NCBI GenBank assembly: GCA_905221605.1
Contig: CAJNDS010002281.1
Location: 1-64,000 of the forward strand
Reading direction: 5' to 3'
DNA length: 64,000 bases
DNA from: Symbiodinium natans
Taxonomy: Eukaryota > Sar > Dinophyceae > Suessiales > Symbiodiniaceae
In this document: positions 9,801-24,100 of the stretch, in pieces
How the letters are laid out: every line of letters begins with the position of its first letter
Numbering within the stretch: the first letter of the stretch is position 1
Notes under the pieces: generated by a model
Database searches by the model: none
What the model saw: the letters and a program-made list of their open reading frames with translations, nothing else
Told to the model about the DNA's origin: nothing
Translations under genes and position numbers: made by a program

Positions 9801-12800
9801 CAGCAGCTTCAGCGACTTCCTGCTTGCCAATGCACAAAGGGGAGGGCCAGAAGCATAGGTCAAGAACAGCAGCCCGAGATTCTGCTCCCGTCGCTTCAAG
9901 GAAGTCTTCACTCAGGTCAACTAGAGCACTTTCTTCGAGGTCCAGAGGTCCATCACTCTCAGAAAAGCCAGAATTGTCGCAGGGCGCGAGGACACATAGT
10001 CTTCCTCCAGAATCAAGAACCGCCAACAGGGAACCCCTGTGGCCCAAGGGCGACCATGCTGCGGCTATGAAGAAGTCCTTCCGGTGCTCGAGAAAACTCT
10101 CCAACTGGCTGGGCTCCTTGGGCTCTGTCCGCGACCTCTTAATTTGTGCTTTTGGCGCTTTTGCCTGCGTTGGTCGCTTGTACTTCTTGACAAGGGAAGG
10201 CTCCGAGGTCTTCTCAATCGCAGCTTGCATGTCGACCACATGGCATTCATCGTCCGTCAAGAAAGCCACCAGCGTTCCTTGCGACCAACACGGCGTCTTA
10301 GAGCCCGAAGGATGGCCTAAAACAAGAGCAGCCGAAGCCCATGGCAGCTCAGTGAGCTCGGGCATACCAATACCACGGCGCCGCACACCGCACAGCTCCC
10401 AGCGAAACCATGCGAAACCCACAGCCGGACCTGTGCACCCGGCAAAGTTCGTGCAGCTCGATCCCAAGCGGAGCATGCGGAGCTCAAGATCTGCAGAGGA
10501 GCCCATTCGTCGCGCTTAGCACAATTGGCACAAGCCTTGCACTAACAGATACTAACTGCTGACCTCGCACTAACTTAAAAGAGCTTTTCAAAAACTTCAC
10601 ACAACCTCACAAACACACACCCACACACACCAACGGTCACCACCGCGGCAGCACCGCGGCATCCTTGCCTTCACACCGTAGACATTGGCTTCCTCGACAC
10701 CTGGGAAACTGGAGAGGACCTGTGACACCTCCATGGTGCTCACATTCCTCAGCACGGACACTCAATGCGCCGGCTGAAACATGGGGGTGGCACACGAAAT
10801 CACACGAAGCAGAACTGCCGTAGTGCCATCTTTTGATCACGAAGCGAGTGCCAACTCAACTGCCAAGGAGCTCGCCCTTCCACCTGGCAGACTTGGCAAT
10901 TGCGGCTCAAGCTTTTGCAGCCACGTGTCAAGCTTACAAGGATGAGGCTGTCCGGCTCTTCCATATATTGTGCAGGAAAGAAAACCAAGATGCACCACTT
11001 TAGTGACAATGCGACTCCCTCACGCAAGAAATCCAAAGGCACCATGCTCGGGTCACAAGAAAATCTACAGAAAATCTGTTCGCGTCTCGGGACCCCTCTT
11101 CTCGGTTCTTTGGCCTGGCATGGGTACCCCGCCTTGTCGACCAGCAACCGAGAGAGGACACAATCCCCTACGAGACTGTCCATGAACCCTGTATGGAACT
11201 TGTGTTGGGTCAGCCGCGGATTCGGAAACTGGAAACGCGCGGATTCGGAAACTGGAAAACCCTGATTCTGGAAACTACAAAACGCGGATTCGGAAACTGA
11301 AAACGCGGATTCGGGAAACCAGGATTCGAGAAACCAGCTGATTCAGGAAACTGGAAAACGCGGATTCGGAAACCAGCTGATTAAGGAAACTGGAAAACGC
11401 GGATTCGGAAACTGGAAACCGCTGATTCAGGAAACTGGAAAACGCGGATTCGGAAACCAGCTGATTCAGGAAACTGGAAAACGCGGATTCGGAAACCAGC
11501 TGATTCAGGAAACTGGAAAACGCGGATTCGGAAACCAGCTGATTCAGGAAACTGGAAAACGCGGATTCGGAAACTGGAAACCGCTGATTCCGGAAACTGG
11601 AAAACACGGATTCGGAAACCAGCTGATTCAGGAAACTGGAAAACGCGGATTCGGAAACCAGCTGATTCAGGAGCATCCTCCCCCCCTCCCCCCGACTTTT
11701 CACCAGGCTGGGAGGCAATGCCTTTGTCCTGGACCGCTTCTCCCCCCCCCCCCCAACCCTCCCTCCCCCCCCCCCAACCCCCCTCCCCCTCCGCGGAACA
11801 CCCATTTTCACAACGGGCTGGAGCCCAAAGCGTGTTGCTTGATGGTGCTGGAGCCCAATGCTCTTGAATGGTTAGTGTCACCAAAGCACCTTGTCCCTGG
11901 ACGGCCTAAATCTCCTTCCCCACCCGCCCCCCTATACCAGTTTCAACAGGCTGGAGCCCAATGCTGTTTGCTTGAATGGCTGCTGGGTGCCCAATGCTGT
12001 TGCTTGAATGGTTAGTGTCACAAAGCAGCCGCCTTGTGCTGGACGCTATCATCCCCCCCCCCCCCCCCCCGCCCCCCCCCCCCCCCGAACCCAGTTTCAA
12101 CAGACTGGAGCCCAATGCTGTTGCTTGAATGGCTGCTGGCGCCCGTGCCTTGAATGGTTAGTGTCCACAAGCATCCTTGTCCTGGGACCGCTATATCCCC
12201 CACCCCCCCCCCCCCCCCCCCCCGCCCCCGAGACCCAGTTTCAACAGGCTGGAGCCCAATGCTGTTGCTTGAAGGGCTGCTAGAGCCCAATGCTGTTGCT
12301 TGAATGGTTAGTGTCACAGCCTTGTCCTGGACGCTATCATCCCAGTTTCAACAGGCTGGAGCCCAATGCTGTTGCTTGAAGCTGCTGGAGCCCAATGCTG
12401 TTGCTTGAATGGTCAGTGTCACAAAGCAGCCTTGTCCTGGACGCTATCATCCCCCACCCCCCCCCTCCCCGGGACACCCAGTTTCAACAGGCTGGAGCCC
12501 AATGCTGTTGCTTGAATGGCTGCTGGAGCCCAATGCTGTTGCTTGAATGGTTGGTGTCACAAAGCAGCCTTGTCCTGGACGCTATCATCCCCCCCGCCCC
12601 TCCGAGACCCAGTTGCAACAGGCTGGAGCCCAATGCTGTTGCTTGAAGGGCTGTTGGAGCCCAATGCGCTTGAACGGTTAGTGTCACAAAGCAGCCCCCC
12701 ACATTTCAACAGGCCCGAATCGCGCGGTTTCCTGAATCGCATGGTTTCCTGAATCGCGTGGTTTCCTGAATCGCGCAGTTTCCTGAATCGTGCAGTTTCC

Positions 12801-15800
12801 TGAATCGCGCAGTTTCCTGAATCGAGCAGTTTCCTGAATCGCGTGGTTTCCTGAATCCGCTGGTTTCCTGAATCGCGCAGTTTCCTGAATCGCGCAGTTT
12901 CCTGAATCGCGCAGTTTCCTGAATCGCGTGCTGTCAGTTTCCTGAATCGCGCGGTTTCCTGAATCGCGTGTTTTCAGTTTCCTGAATCTTGTGGTTTCCT
13001 GAACCGCGGTTTCCTGAATCGCGGGAAAACAATTTCCTGAATCGCGCAGTTTCCTGAATCGCGTGGTTTCCTGAATCCTGGTTTCCTGAATCGCGCAGTT
13101 TCCTGAATCCTGGTTTCCTGAACCCTGGTTCCTGAATCGCGTCCAGTTTCTGAATCGCGCATGGTTCCTTGTGTTGTGTGGACCTCCTATACATCGTGCT
13201 CCACGCAGCCCTCGGTGGGTCGCGCAGCGTTAAATCAACAAAATGCTGCAAAATGCTCAGGCATCAATGCAAAGCCAACTTGGACAGTTTCCGGGACGAG
13301 CACATGCCCTGCATAAAAAACGGCCGGGATTACTGGCGATTTCTCATGTTGATTTGAGGGTCACTTGAGGTTTCTCCCAACTATCCTCCATCTTGGACTA
13401 GCGCCATCTCAATCATCCACTCCCCTTTCCTAAACTAGGGCTTGGGGCCTTCCAATTCCAGGGTTTGGCTTAGGGCGTTTTCCAATGTTTTCCACTCATC
13501 ACCTTTCAGAGCTCAGGGGTCAGTTGTGGCATCATCGTCGCCAACAGTCGCCTGTGCCGCACTGACTAGAAGTACAGTGACGGCACTGCTTAAGGATGCA
13601 AAAGAAACATTGGTTTAACAGAATGAAGGGCTCGGCTGAGAGCTGAAACCCAAAGCGCGACGAAACATGGTTGCCCCCAGCTTGGGCTTGTATCCTCGAA
13701 TCTACAGTCACTAAACAATTCCAGGCCAAGGCCCAAATCAAACTAAGCCCGTACCAACCCTGGAGTCTGAGGGGCGGGCCTGATTATTCGGCACTGTGGG
13801 TTTTGCCAAATTCTGGAGGGCCAGCCCACCCCCCCCCCTCCCCTATTCGTCAGAATCTCGGATTACGGCATTCCGCTCGCCATCTCCTTTCGATTTCTGG
13901 ATTTTCCGGATGTGTTTCCGCTTCATCTAAAATGCTGCAATTACGGAGGGAGATGCCCCATCAAGAGCGAGCAGTCATAAGGGTCAAAACCAAGTCACAA
14001 GTGAAGCATCTCCTTACGCGCTTGCTCGTTTCGACTTCTCTTCGTTCCGTTTACACCTACAACAAATCAGCAAGGGTGGCAAGGGAATCTTCAGTTCTTG
14101 GGCAGCCTGAAGGTGTCACCAATTCGATCCACAAAATACCACCGTCCGCCGGAGTCCTCAAGCATCTAAAATGTATTCTTTCGGTGCATGGATGCACACA
14201 ATTGCGCATAGACTCACATAGACTCCGTGGAGGTCCTTCGAAAGCAGGTCACCGGAACGAAACCAGGCATCACCCTTGGTAAAGACGTCTCGCAGCACCT
14301 CCGCACCACCACCACATAAGTAAAAGTTGGGCGCACGTCACACACATGTGCCTGATCCTTTCACGGTCGCAAATTCCGCTACGCAGCGGCCCAGCAATTA
14401 CGAGGGAGCCTTTTTCTTTTGCTGTCGCAGGCAGCTCAGGCCAATAGGCCACTTGCTTGGCTGCAGCACAAGATGCAAAAGAAGTGCTTCTACAAGGGAA
14501 TGACTCTGCACACCCACAGGATTCGAGAATCAGATCAAACAGTGTCAAAGCGACGCGTCTTTCATTTACAAGAACCTGACAGCAGCTTCTTTGCCACAGA
14601 GCCCGGCTGTGTGTGATAAATGTCTTGACTCGAAACATCTTCGGTACTGCATACCTGCACACTCGAGAGCAAGTCTTACAATCGACGTGTTATACTGTTA
14701 TACTTCAGCTCTCTCGACTTCCAACCTAAGACCACCCGCAGCCCCTTACCTTTGCCCTCAGGCAAGGTCCATGTTACCAGCTCATGCGAATGGTCAGAGA
14801 ATCCATGCCCGTACGATTCCGCACGATGATCACGTTCGTGAACCAAGCGCGCGCGAAGGGCCAGAGCATCCATGCCCGCGCGACGCTTTTTATGTTGCGA
14901 CGTTCAAGTGGCTACGATCAGGGTGAGAAACAGAGCTCTCGAAACAACCAATGTATTTCTTTGTCAACATGCGGCAAACGTGGGGTAGAATCTACCAGGG
15001 CTTGCTGTAGTGAGGGATAGCGAAACTTTTTCATGCAGCATCAGTCTCCGGATTGCAGGTGGATGCTGGTGTTGCGTGTTGCCTTGACTGGTACAGTGGC
15101 AAGACTCGTAGGACAAGCTCGGAAAAGGCCTCGGCAAAGGCCGGATGCAGAGCACTCGTGCGCCACAGGCCGGTATGTGAGGCGGCGTTTTGCCGTATGA
15201 TTCCTCATGATTCCTCGTGATTCCTTCCTTGCGGTTACAAGGCAACAGGCTGTGGTGGTATAGAGTAGGATGAAGAAAGGTGCAGGTGTGAACATTTTCG
15301 GAAGGCGGCTTTTCCGACTCGGAAACGCTAGATGTGAGGGCGTGTGTACGAGGATCAACACAACGTCACATCCCAACCTGTTGGCACTCTACCTGTACCA
15401 GCAACATACACATACATACCATCCTTGCAAAGCCTCTCGATTTCCGCAGGCATGCAATAATTGCACTCTGCGTGTTCGCAGCTTGATTTCTGTACACACT
15501 GGTCTTGCTTTGCAAAACCAGAGATGAGGTCGGCCCAAGCTGAGCCACCTGTGCTGAAGAATGCCTACCCGGGCCTACCCGCACAGGGCCAGGACAACCG
15601 GCAAAAGTCGCCAGGACACCACCACTCCACATACTCCACTGCGGAGGCTCAGAGGGACTGCAAACACCTAGATCACTCGTGGATCTGTCCGATGAACGCG
15701 TGGTTCGAAGTTGGAAGTCAGTCACTTTCAACTGGGATCTGGGAGGTGTAGTAGCTTGTGTGACATGCGGCGAAGTGCCCAACCGTTCAAGAGCCAGCTT

Positions 15801-18800
15801 CTAACCACATGGTGGTGACCCCAACAAGACACTACATTCCTGGCAATCTCCACATGGCGAGAGAAACCATCTTTTCCCAATGGCCGTCTGGATATCACTC
15901 GGATCTTTGCAGAAGCGTAAGTCGGGGGTGCGTTCATGTCAACTTATTCTGAAAACCCGCTGCCCTCATTGCACTTCAGTCATTGGCACTTCTCAAACTT
16001 CTCATCTTTCAGCACCTGGAAGCACCGCAACTGGCTCAGCGGTTCTCAGCAGCGACTGTCTTTTGAATGAGCACTGATTGAGCACTGATTGAGCACTGAG
16101 CCCGCACCTTTCTTGGCTTTCTTGGCTTCCACTGCGCGGCCACTGCACGGAGGGAGGCGGCTATCAACACCGAAAGGCCCCAACAGTGCCTGGACAGACA
16201 TGGAAACGACAATCTCAAGAAAAGCGCCGTCGTAAAGCACACAATCGAGTGGGAGAGCCTTTTGCTTGTACACAGATACCGAGGTGGGCAGATATGGTCT
16301 GTGTTGCACGAGCCTAATATTGATGGGGTGGTCCGAACACCAGAAGCCTGGTGTTCAGAGTTTGACTGAACTTATTCAGCATTCTTATAAACCCAACACT
16401 GAACGTTTCATACATACTGGATTGCAAGAAGTGGGCATCAACACGTAAGGCCTCAGCACTGTCCAACAAAGGAGAACCGCAACAGATATCGAGGCGCAGA
16501 CTAAGCACTGGAACTTCATGATTTGAAGCGCCTCTAACCACCTTCTTATCACTTACACAACCCCTTGTCACCCAGAATACACCCCCAGGGGAGCCTGCGC
16601 ACACGGACGTTGTGCCAGCCCAGGCATAAGGAATTTCCAGTAATGAGAAGACTTGAAGCAAGGACCTGGCGATGCAGATTGCTTGGGAAACCCAAATGAA
16701 ACAATGATATTCATGTCAGGAATGCGAAGAAGTGACACTAGCAAGAGCTTGTTCCTGGCCACGGTTTGCAAGTCCCGGTCCTTGACGACCTGCCCCACGA
16801 AGGCCTGGTGGATCGGCTCCTGTGCCTGTTTCGTGGCTTGGGTTCTCGACGCAAGGGAAGCACTTGTTGATTCAGGATCAGAACTCGATGATTGACAGTG
16901 CTTTGTTCCTCGTTGAATAAAAATCGGGCCTCCAGCAGGCGCTGCAACTTCAATGAATTGCCCAGACCAAAGCTGCAGCTAGTAATCAGGGCATACACCT
17001 TGAAAGAAGCTCAGTGACACTGTGACTCACACTTTTCACCCTGCACACACAGGGAATAATCATGTATAGATATCTGTGCGAGCACGTACGATCACGAACG
17101 ATCATGTACAATATGCACGACTATATGTAGGAACACGTACGCACGCCCGCACACATGCATGCACACCTGCCCGTACTCAGCAAGGACTGTTTGCCGAGTC
17201 GATCGATGAAAAGAGCAAAGGAAAACAGAAGGCCAAAGCTAAGGCCAAGGCTGAGCCCGAGGAAGGCCAGGAAAAGAAAGGAAGCAGTGGCAGAGAGCCG
17301 AAGCCCCCTGGCACTGCGTGAACGAACGGGTGCCTCGATCGAGAATCCGTTTACTGGAGCGTTTCGAGTCCAGAACGGGAGTACGGGCACTCATGTTGCC
17401 GTGGCGGGCAATCCGGGCGGCAGTAAGACGGGGTGGATGGGTAACTCGAGTATGAGTCTGGCGGGTACTACTGTCGTTCAGGTATACGCGACCATGTCAC
17501 GGAGGAAGCTCCTCATCGCCATGTTGAATTGGGCCGCTGCTCTTGCTATCTGTAGCACTGCAGCGCGCGCCTGGAGCAATGGGTGCACCTGGGGCATGCC
17601 TGTGTCTCCCAAAGGAGCCGCTGGCTTGCGGGACCCCTGACAAGGCCAAGGTAGGAAAAGGTAGGCCCTCTGTGATCCTGAGCAGCAAAGCGCTCGATTG
17701 CGCCCCGCGCGTACAGGGCCGGGTTTCCGGGCCTCCGTGGATCACGTCGACACGCTGGAATCTCGCTGCGCGATGATTTTCGCCGTACCCGGAAGGATCG
17801 GGTTTGCATGGGTTTGCCTTTGAGCCACGTAGGGAGCTCCTGCGGTACACCGCTCGGAAGCTCTAAGCCTCAAGTTAGGGGACGGAGCTTGGTTCCCGTC
17901 ACCCGCAAGGCTACAGCGAACCGGCACCCGTCGCTCGTCGCAGGCGCACCAGCACCATGGTCATATACATACAATGTGCACGACACGGCACACATGCAGG
18001 ATGGCCGCTTCAATGCACTCCTACAAGTACGAGTAGCACTTCGCGGCCCGGCTCTTTACTTCGTAGCAAAATTTTGCCGACGTGGCGCAGGCAGCGGCAG
18101 CAGCGGCGAGGCCTGCAGTATTTTCCGGTCCAGAAGTGTCGAGACGCTGCCGAGCCAGGTTAGCAGCGAAGCTGCCTGGATCTGGTGACTCAAGATGACT
18201 TCAGCACAGCTCAAGCAAAAAGTTCACGAGATCGTGCAGCCCGGCGGCAACTACGCCAATCCCTGGCAACAGCTTCGGCGCTCCACTGAAGAATGCCCGA
18301 AGCAACAGTGGAAGGTAGGCAACATGCAACAGCAGCCTCGGGAAAGCTATACTTCCTTCAGGGTTCACAGCCCCAAGCCATGCTCACGGGGAGGGGCGAC
18401 AGGCGGACAATAAAAGCCACAGGGGCGGGGGAGAACTTGATTTTGGGACATCCAGAAGTTTGCTAAGCATTCGTTGGATGCTTACACCGAATAACCTTTT
18501 GCAACCAATCAACCAATGATTTTTGCCACGGCACAAATTTCTCTTTTTGGGGAGACATCATCCTGCCGAGGAGCCCGGATGCCAGCAGTGTAAGCGGACA
18601 GGGTCGTCCCAGGAAGGCACCACCAAAAGCAATGTTCCTGAAGCATGTGGTTTTGTGCCAAGGTGATCCGTGTGCAATCAATCGTGTGCAGACACAAGTC
18701 GTACAGCCTACGCCGGAAACACTCGCACCCTCTCTTTTGCACACTATGTTAACATTTCCAAGTGATGTGATGCAGGTGCTGGGCCACTCCTGCCACTCCT

Positions 18801-21009
18801 CCAACTCTTGTGCCCACACACAGTCTCAAGCAGCCAAGCTTCAGACAAGGAGTGCAGGCTAGAATGTAGCCCCAGTCAGTTATTTCCTGGAGGCAGCAAC
18901 AACCCGATGCTGACGGTGAACAAAACACCTTCTGCCAAGTCACGGCACTCCGCTTGTGCACGCACTGCATGCCATGGCCGACGGAGAAGAGCGTTGCGCC
19001 AATAAACTTCATGAGATGCCTGAATCTGCTCGATCACGCAATGGCAAAACATGGCTGAACAGTTCAGATCAGTTCAGTTTACAGTTCGACCTTTCTTGTT
19101 CTCTCCTCTGCCAGATGCTGCGCCCGACCTCATTTAAATACCAGGCAGGGCTCCCAAAGGAATCCGCAAAGTCAGGTGACACGCGGCGCCGCGTGTACAA
19201 ATACAGAGCACGCAAGAACTTCAGGTAGAGCAGCGGAGCCTGAGTTGTGACATAGGGGCTGGAAGAGGTCTTGGATCTGCAAGTTGTGGCTCTCCGCTCC
19301 TGTGACAGCTCCCAGCTAACCTGCATATGCCTGCACGCCTCCCGCAAGGCTTCTCAACAATGACCCGTAGTCCCGCCGAGGGCTCGACTGAGCTGATTAT
19401 CAGGGCTGATGGAAAGCTCAGCACTTGCCCATCCATGGCATGCGTCAAGGTCCCAGTCGTTTGGGGCTCCCTGTATAGAATTAACAGTGAGGCAAGAAAA
19501 GCTGCAAGAATCAGACTTCAAGCATATGGTTCTCGCGATGTCTTGCATTCTTGGTAAAGCCCTCGGAAGGGGATGGCAACAGGGCACCTTCTTCTCGGTG
19601 GCCTTGGCGTCCGTGTAGCCTACAAACCTGCAGAAACACTCTCACTTCTGATGCAAGGATGAAGGATGTGTTCGATAGATGAGGGTACTCATGGGCGCGA
19701 ATGAAACATAACTAAGCAGAACTAAGCATAGTAAAGCATCATTAAGCATGGTTAAGCACCAGCCTTTTGGTGGGATGGCTGTTGTCGATAGGGCAGATCA
19801 GCTCGCCTTGGCATCTTAGTTATGTCTTGAAGAACCTTCATGCTCAGGTACCACACAAAGCTCAGCACTGGACCTGCCTCGCCCGCTTCAGCCTCGATGC
19901 CTTGAAGCACATGGTAGAACAAGGAATCAAGCAGCATGAATCTGCAAACGCGGTCATCTCCGGACCCTCGTGAAATTTGCGCTAAGAAATGCCGAGCAGC
20001 AGAACCCACTGGGTCCGCGGATTGGAGTCTCGGTGTCAACGTCAAACTTTACGATCTTGAACTTGAGGAGCTGACAGGATTCCCCTATGCTCCCATACTA
20101 TCGTATTCCCAAGAAGTCTGACCGCCAAGCACTGCAGTATCCAATCTCTTGCATGTCTACCGAAGAAAGCCTTGCCTTGTCAAAGAAGAAGCCTCCTTTG
20201 CCGATTGCGCCTCGAGAGGCCAGGTCGGTCTTCCTGACAGAGCATACAGGGGCCATACAGGGGCCATACAGGGGCCATATTAGGCGCAGTTGGCCAACAA
20301 CCCGATAATGCTGCCGGATGCTGCCCTCCTGCAGTAGTTGATCAAGGCACCATTCCCCTCTGTGGCAGCATAGAATCTGAGTTGGGAATCGCTTGAGAAG
20401 CTGATGCAGCGAGTGGTTCTGGGCCATGCGGGCACTGACATTGCAAGTCCAGAGAAAATGAAAAAGGGGCGGGGCACCTTCTCCAGGAGATTGTTCTTAT
20501 CAACAAAAACCCGCAAAGCAGATTCCTGGGCAGGTGTACGGGTGTGGCCTCGGCGAGACATCCCTTTGCCAGATTTGGCCTTGCGCCCCCGCAGACCCAA
20601 CCCAACCCAAAAGCCGGATCCTGCGTTTCCCTCTTCTTTTTGCATATGGGGCCCCGCGAGTCCACAGTCCATATTGCTTTGTGGTTGCAGTACCCTGTTG
20701 ACTGTGCTGACAAGCAAAATGCATCAAGTGCATAACTTGCCAGTCCAAGGAGCTCAACCACGAGCGGAATATTGAACTTGTCCTGAAACTCGTCCCAGAC
20801 TTCAGGCCTCCAAAGTTAAACATGAACAAACAAACACAACACAACACAACACAACACAACACAACACAACACAACACAACACAACACAACACAACACAAC
20901 ACAACACAACACAACACAACACAGCACTCAACACAACACAACACAACACAGCACTCAACACAACACAACACAACACAACACTCAACACACACACAAACAC
21001 ACAAACACA

Positions 21010-21102
<93 letters not shown>

Positions 21103-24100
21103 CACACAAACACACACGACACACAACACACAAACACACACAACACACAACACACACAGACACCCAACACACAACACACACAACACACAACACACAACAC
21201 ACACAACACACTCACATAAAACACACACACACACAACACACAACACACAACACACAACACACAACACACAACTCACAACTCACAACACACAACACACAAC
21301 ACACAACACACAACACACAGAACCACCACACAACACGCAACACACCACACACAACACACCACACACAACACACAACACACAACATACAACACACAACACA
21401 CAACACACAACACACAACCCACAACGCACAACGCGCAACACACAACACACAACACACAACACACAACATACAACCCACAAAGCAAGATTATCAGGAAAAG
21501 AAACATGTATATAGATACATGTAAATAATGTGTCCTTATATATAAAGATATGTATATATATGCACACATAATGGACGCACTATGCGATGCCAGAAACCCT
21601 TTCAGCCTCAGTCCGTTCCCCACGGCGCCCTTGAGCTTGTGAGGTATTCGGGTCACCTCTGGATGCTCCCTGCAGCAAGGAGAGAAAGCACACGCTCTCG
21701 AAAACTTGGAAACCATTACAGCACAGAAGTCAACAGGAGCGACAGCAACCAACATTAGCCAAAGCCAGTCAAAGCGTGCAGCAACAGCCAGGAGTTCTAC
21801 TTCATTGAACCCGGAGCTTTGAAGACACTTGAATCTAACACTTCGCAAAGACTTTCAGATGCCCCCGATTCCCTTGCACTTCGATGCAGTTCGCCAAGGC
21901 CTGGCATAGTTCACCAGGTAGCGTCCAAGCTCTCCTTCGCAAATCGCAAATCATCTGTGCTGACAGCATGCAGCACGCAGCTTGACAAGGCCTCGTGAGG
22001 ATTTTGCATCCAACCCAGTCATGGGCAGGCGAAACCCAATATTGAATAGCGTGTCTCCGTTCAGATGCGTGCGGGGTGCATGCATGAAGTGGAGGCTTTG
22101 CGGCTTTACATGGTTACGAAACCTCAGAGGGCCAAGTATCTCTGACGCCATTCACCACTACTAGTACGGAACCATGACTCACAAAGCAATACCAACAAAT
22201 GCCAGAAACCGCATGCGACCAACAGTGGGTGCAGCCACCGACATTGGGCGTAGCCCTACGCGGGCCGCGGCCGCATTTGCGGTGGACCGGCATGGGATGT
22301 AGACATTCGTGGCACACGATCTCGTTCTGGAGGACATTTTGTAGGAGGGTTGACAACCTTGTGAGGCAGACACAGGCAGACCAAACAAGCGGTCCAATGA
22401 GAATCATTTTGCTTGCAAGCACCAAGTTCGACATCAACCCAATCCATCAGCATACATGCAAGCCCCGAACACGGCCGTGTCATGTCCTATGATAAATTAT
22501 TGAAGGAGTTGATCATGTAGCGCCAGTTGGGGAAGTCTCATCATAATCACAATCATAATCGTCCTCACTATAGTCATCAACATTGGCTGCTGCTGCATAA
22601 GAAATGGGGACAGGGATGGGAACAAGGTTTTAAGATGTGTCAGCCAGAGTTGTCAAGCGACCCACGCCCCAGAGCCCACAAGATTCCCACTGCCTTCTCC
22701 AGACATTCGCAGAAATCACATGCAAGCAGTAGCCCATTGAAACAACAGAAGTCTCGTCATCATCAGGGCCACCTTTTAACAGCAACGTTACGGCGCGCGA
22801 TTCCGCCCCCACGGAGTGTGCAAGTGTTGAATGCGGGATAGCTCAACCGGCCAAATAATCCACGGGGCTTCTATGGGCTTATGCCCTTGAAAACGATGGA
22901 GCTCCAGAAGCGGCGCGAGCACCGTGAAGAGGCCACAAAACTTAGGCCGACGGCACCTTCTTCAGGAAACTAATGGGCTTCCGGGCTTCCGTTCAGAAAC
23001 CCGGGTCCTATGTATTGGAACGCTGTGCAGCCATGTTCGGAGATTTCTGTCCAAAAGCCTTGGCTGCATTGCACGAAGTTGTTTGCGCAATGTTGCCAGC
23101 GCAAACCGAACCTAGGTCTGGAGGCTGCAAAGCACATCTAGTTTTTCCCAATGTCTAAGATCCACATTCCCTGCTCCGAAACCCCCTCGTTGTCATTCAT
23201 CAGATCAAGTGTCACAGACCAGTGTGCGCTACTCTCTAACATATGCACGTCCCAGATGCTTGCACCGCGATGCTTCACTACTCACAAACAGCCGATGCAA
23301 ATTCCTATCGTCCCTAGGTTCCCACCGAGAAGCGACTGGCACTAAACCTCCGTGACACGACAAGAGTTGCGCCCGACCTCACAGCGAGAATTCAAGACAC
23401 AGACTGGCTGATCCAGCTGCTTCCAGAATCCGAGCGAGGGACAGAATGCAGGACATAGCGCCCAAACCCCCACCGGCACTGTGGTAGAGAGGCAAGCAAG
23501 TGTAAAGTTTGTCTCCTGCAGAGACCATTGCGCGATGGTTCAATATGCACAGCCCACGGCCCACGGCTTTCAATGCTGAGCTCACTTTCCTGGGCCCAGC
23601 CGAAGGAGGGCACACGCACCGCCCATGGTGAACATTCGGGAGTGGAGAATCTTTGCTGCCTAGACAGCATGGCATCAGCATGGCTCAACGGAACAAAGTT
23701 GTCAACGACATGCCCTCGCACATGGCCTTCGGCAGACCGGTCGTACCGCTGGTGTAAACATAGCCAAACACGTCCGTGAACTTGATGCCTGCATATACTT
23801 CATTTGTGAAGGGTTCAGCAGCATGCTCAGAGAAAAGACCGTCGCCTCGTCTAAGCTCCGCTAAACCGTCGCCTGCCGCCATGGGATTCACTTCTTCTCG
23901 CAGCAGGCGACCGCTTGTCACCGCTTGTCACCGCTTGTCGCTGCATGTCTCTGCATGTCACTGCGGTCTGGCCTGAGTAAGGAAATCCCAAGAGTTGATC
24001 ATAGTCAACAGCCAAGACTGGTGTTTTGAAGGTCTTCCGTGGTTGGCCTGGCCGATGTGGCACGTAACCCGGCCATTTAAGGGCAATCGCCCCTGCCTCC

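Noticed and set aside
9596-10519. 307-codon plus-strand ORF
   Set aside because: Antisense shadow of the TFIIIC-like gene; Ser/Arg-rich with no motif.
11275-11884. Two minus-strand ORFs with repeating [13 protein letters not shown]-type peptides
   Set aside because: Repeat translation of the 39-bp satellite; no conserved non-repeat domain.
12712-13160. CRISPR-like array of short repeats
   Set aside because: The 17-bp units are directly adjacent with no unique spacers; this is a satellite in a eukaryotic genome.
13671-14282. 203-codon plus-strand ORF
   Set aside because: No motif and atypical composition; lies in a long intron of the opposite-strand gene.
20500-21848. Long Cys/Val-rich (minus) and Thr/His-rich (plus) frames
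   Set aside because: Translations of the CAACA/CA microsatellite.
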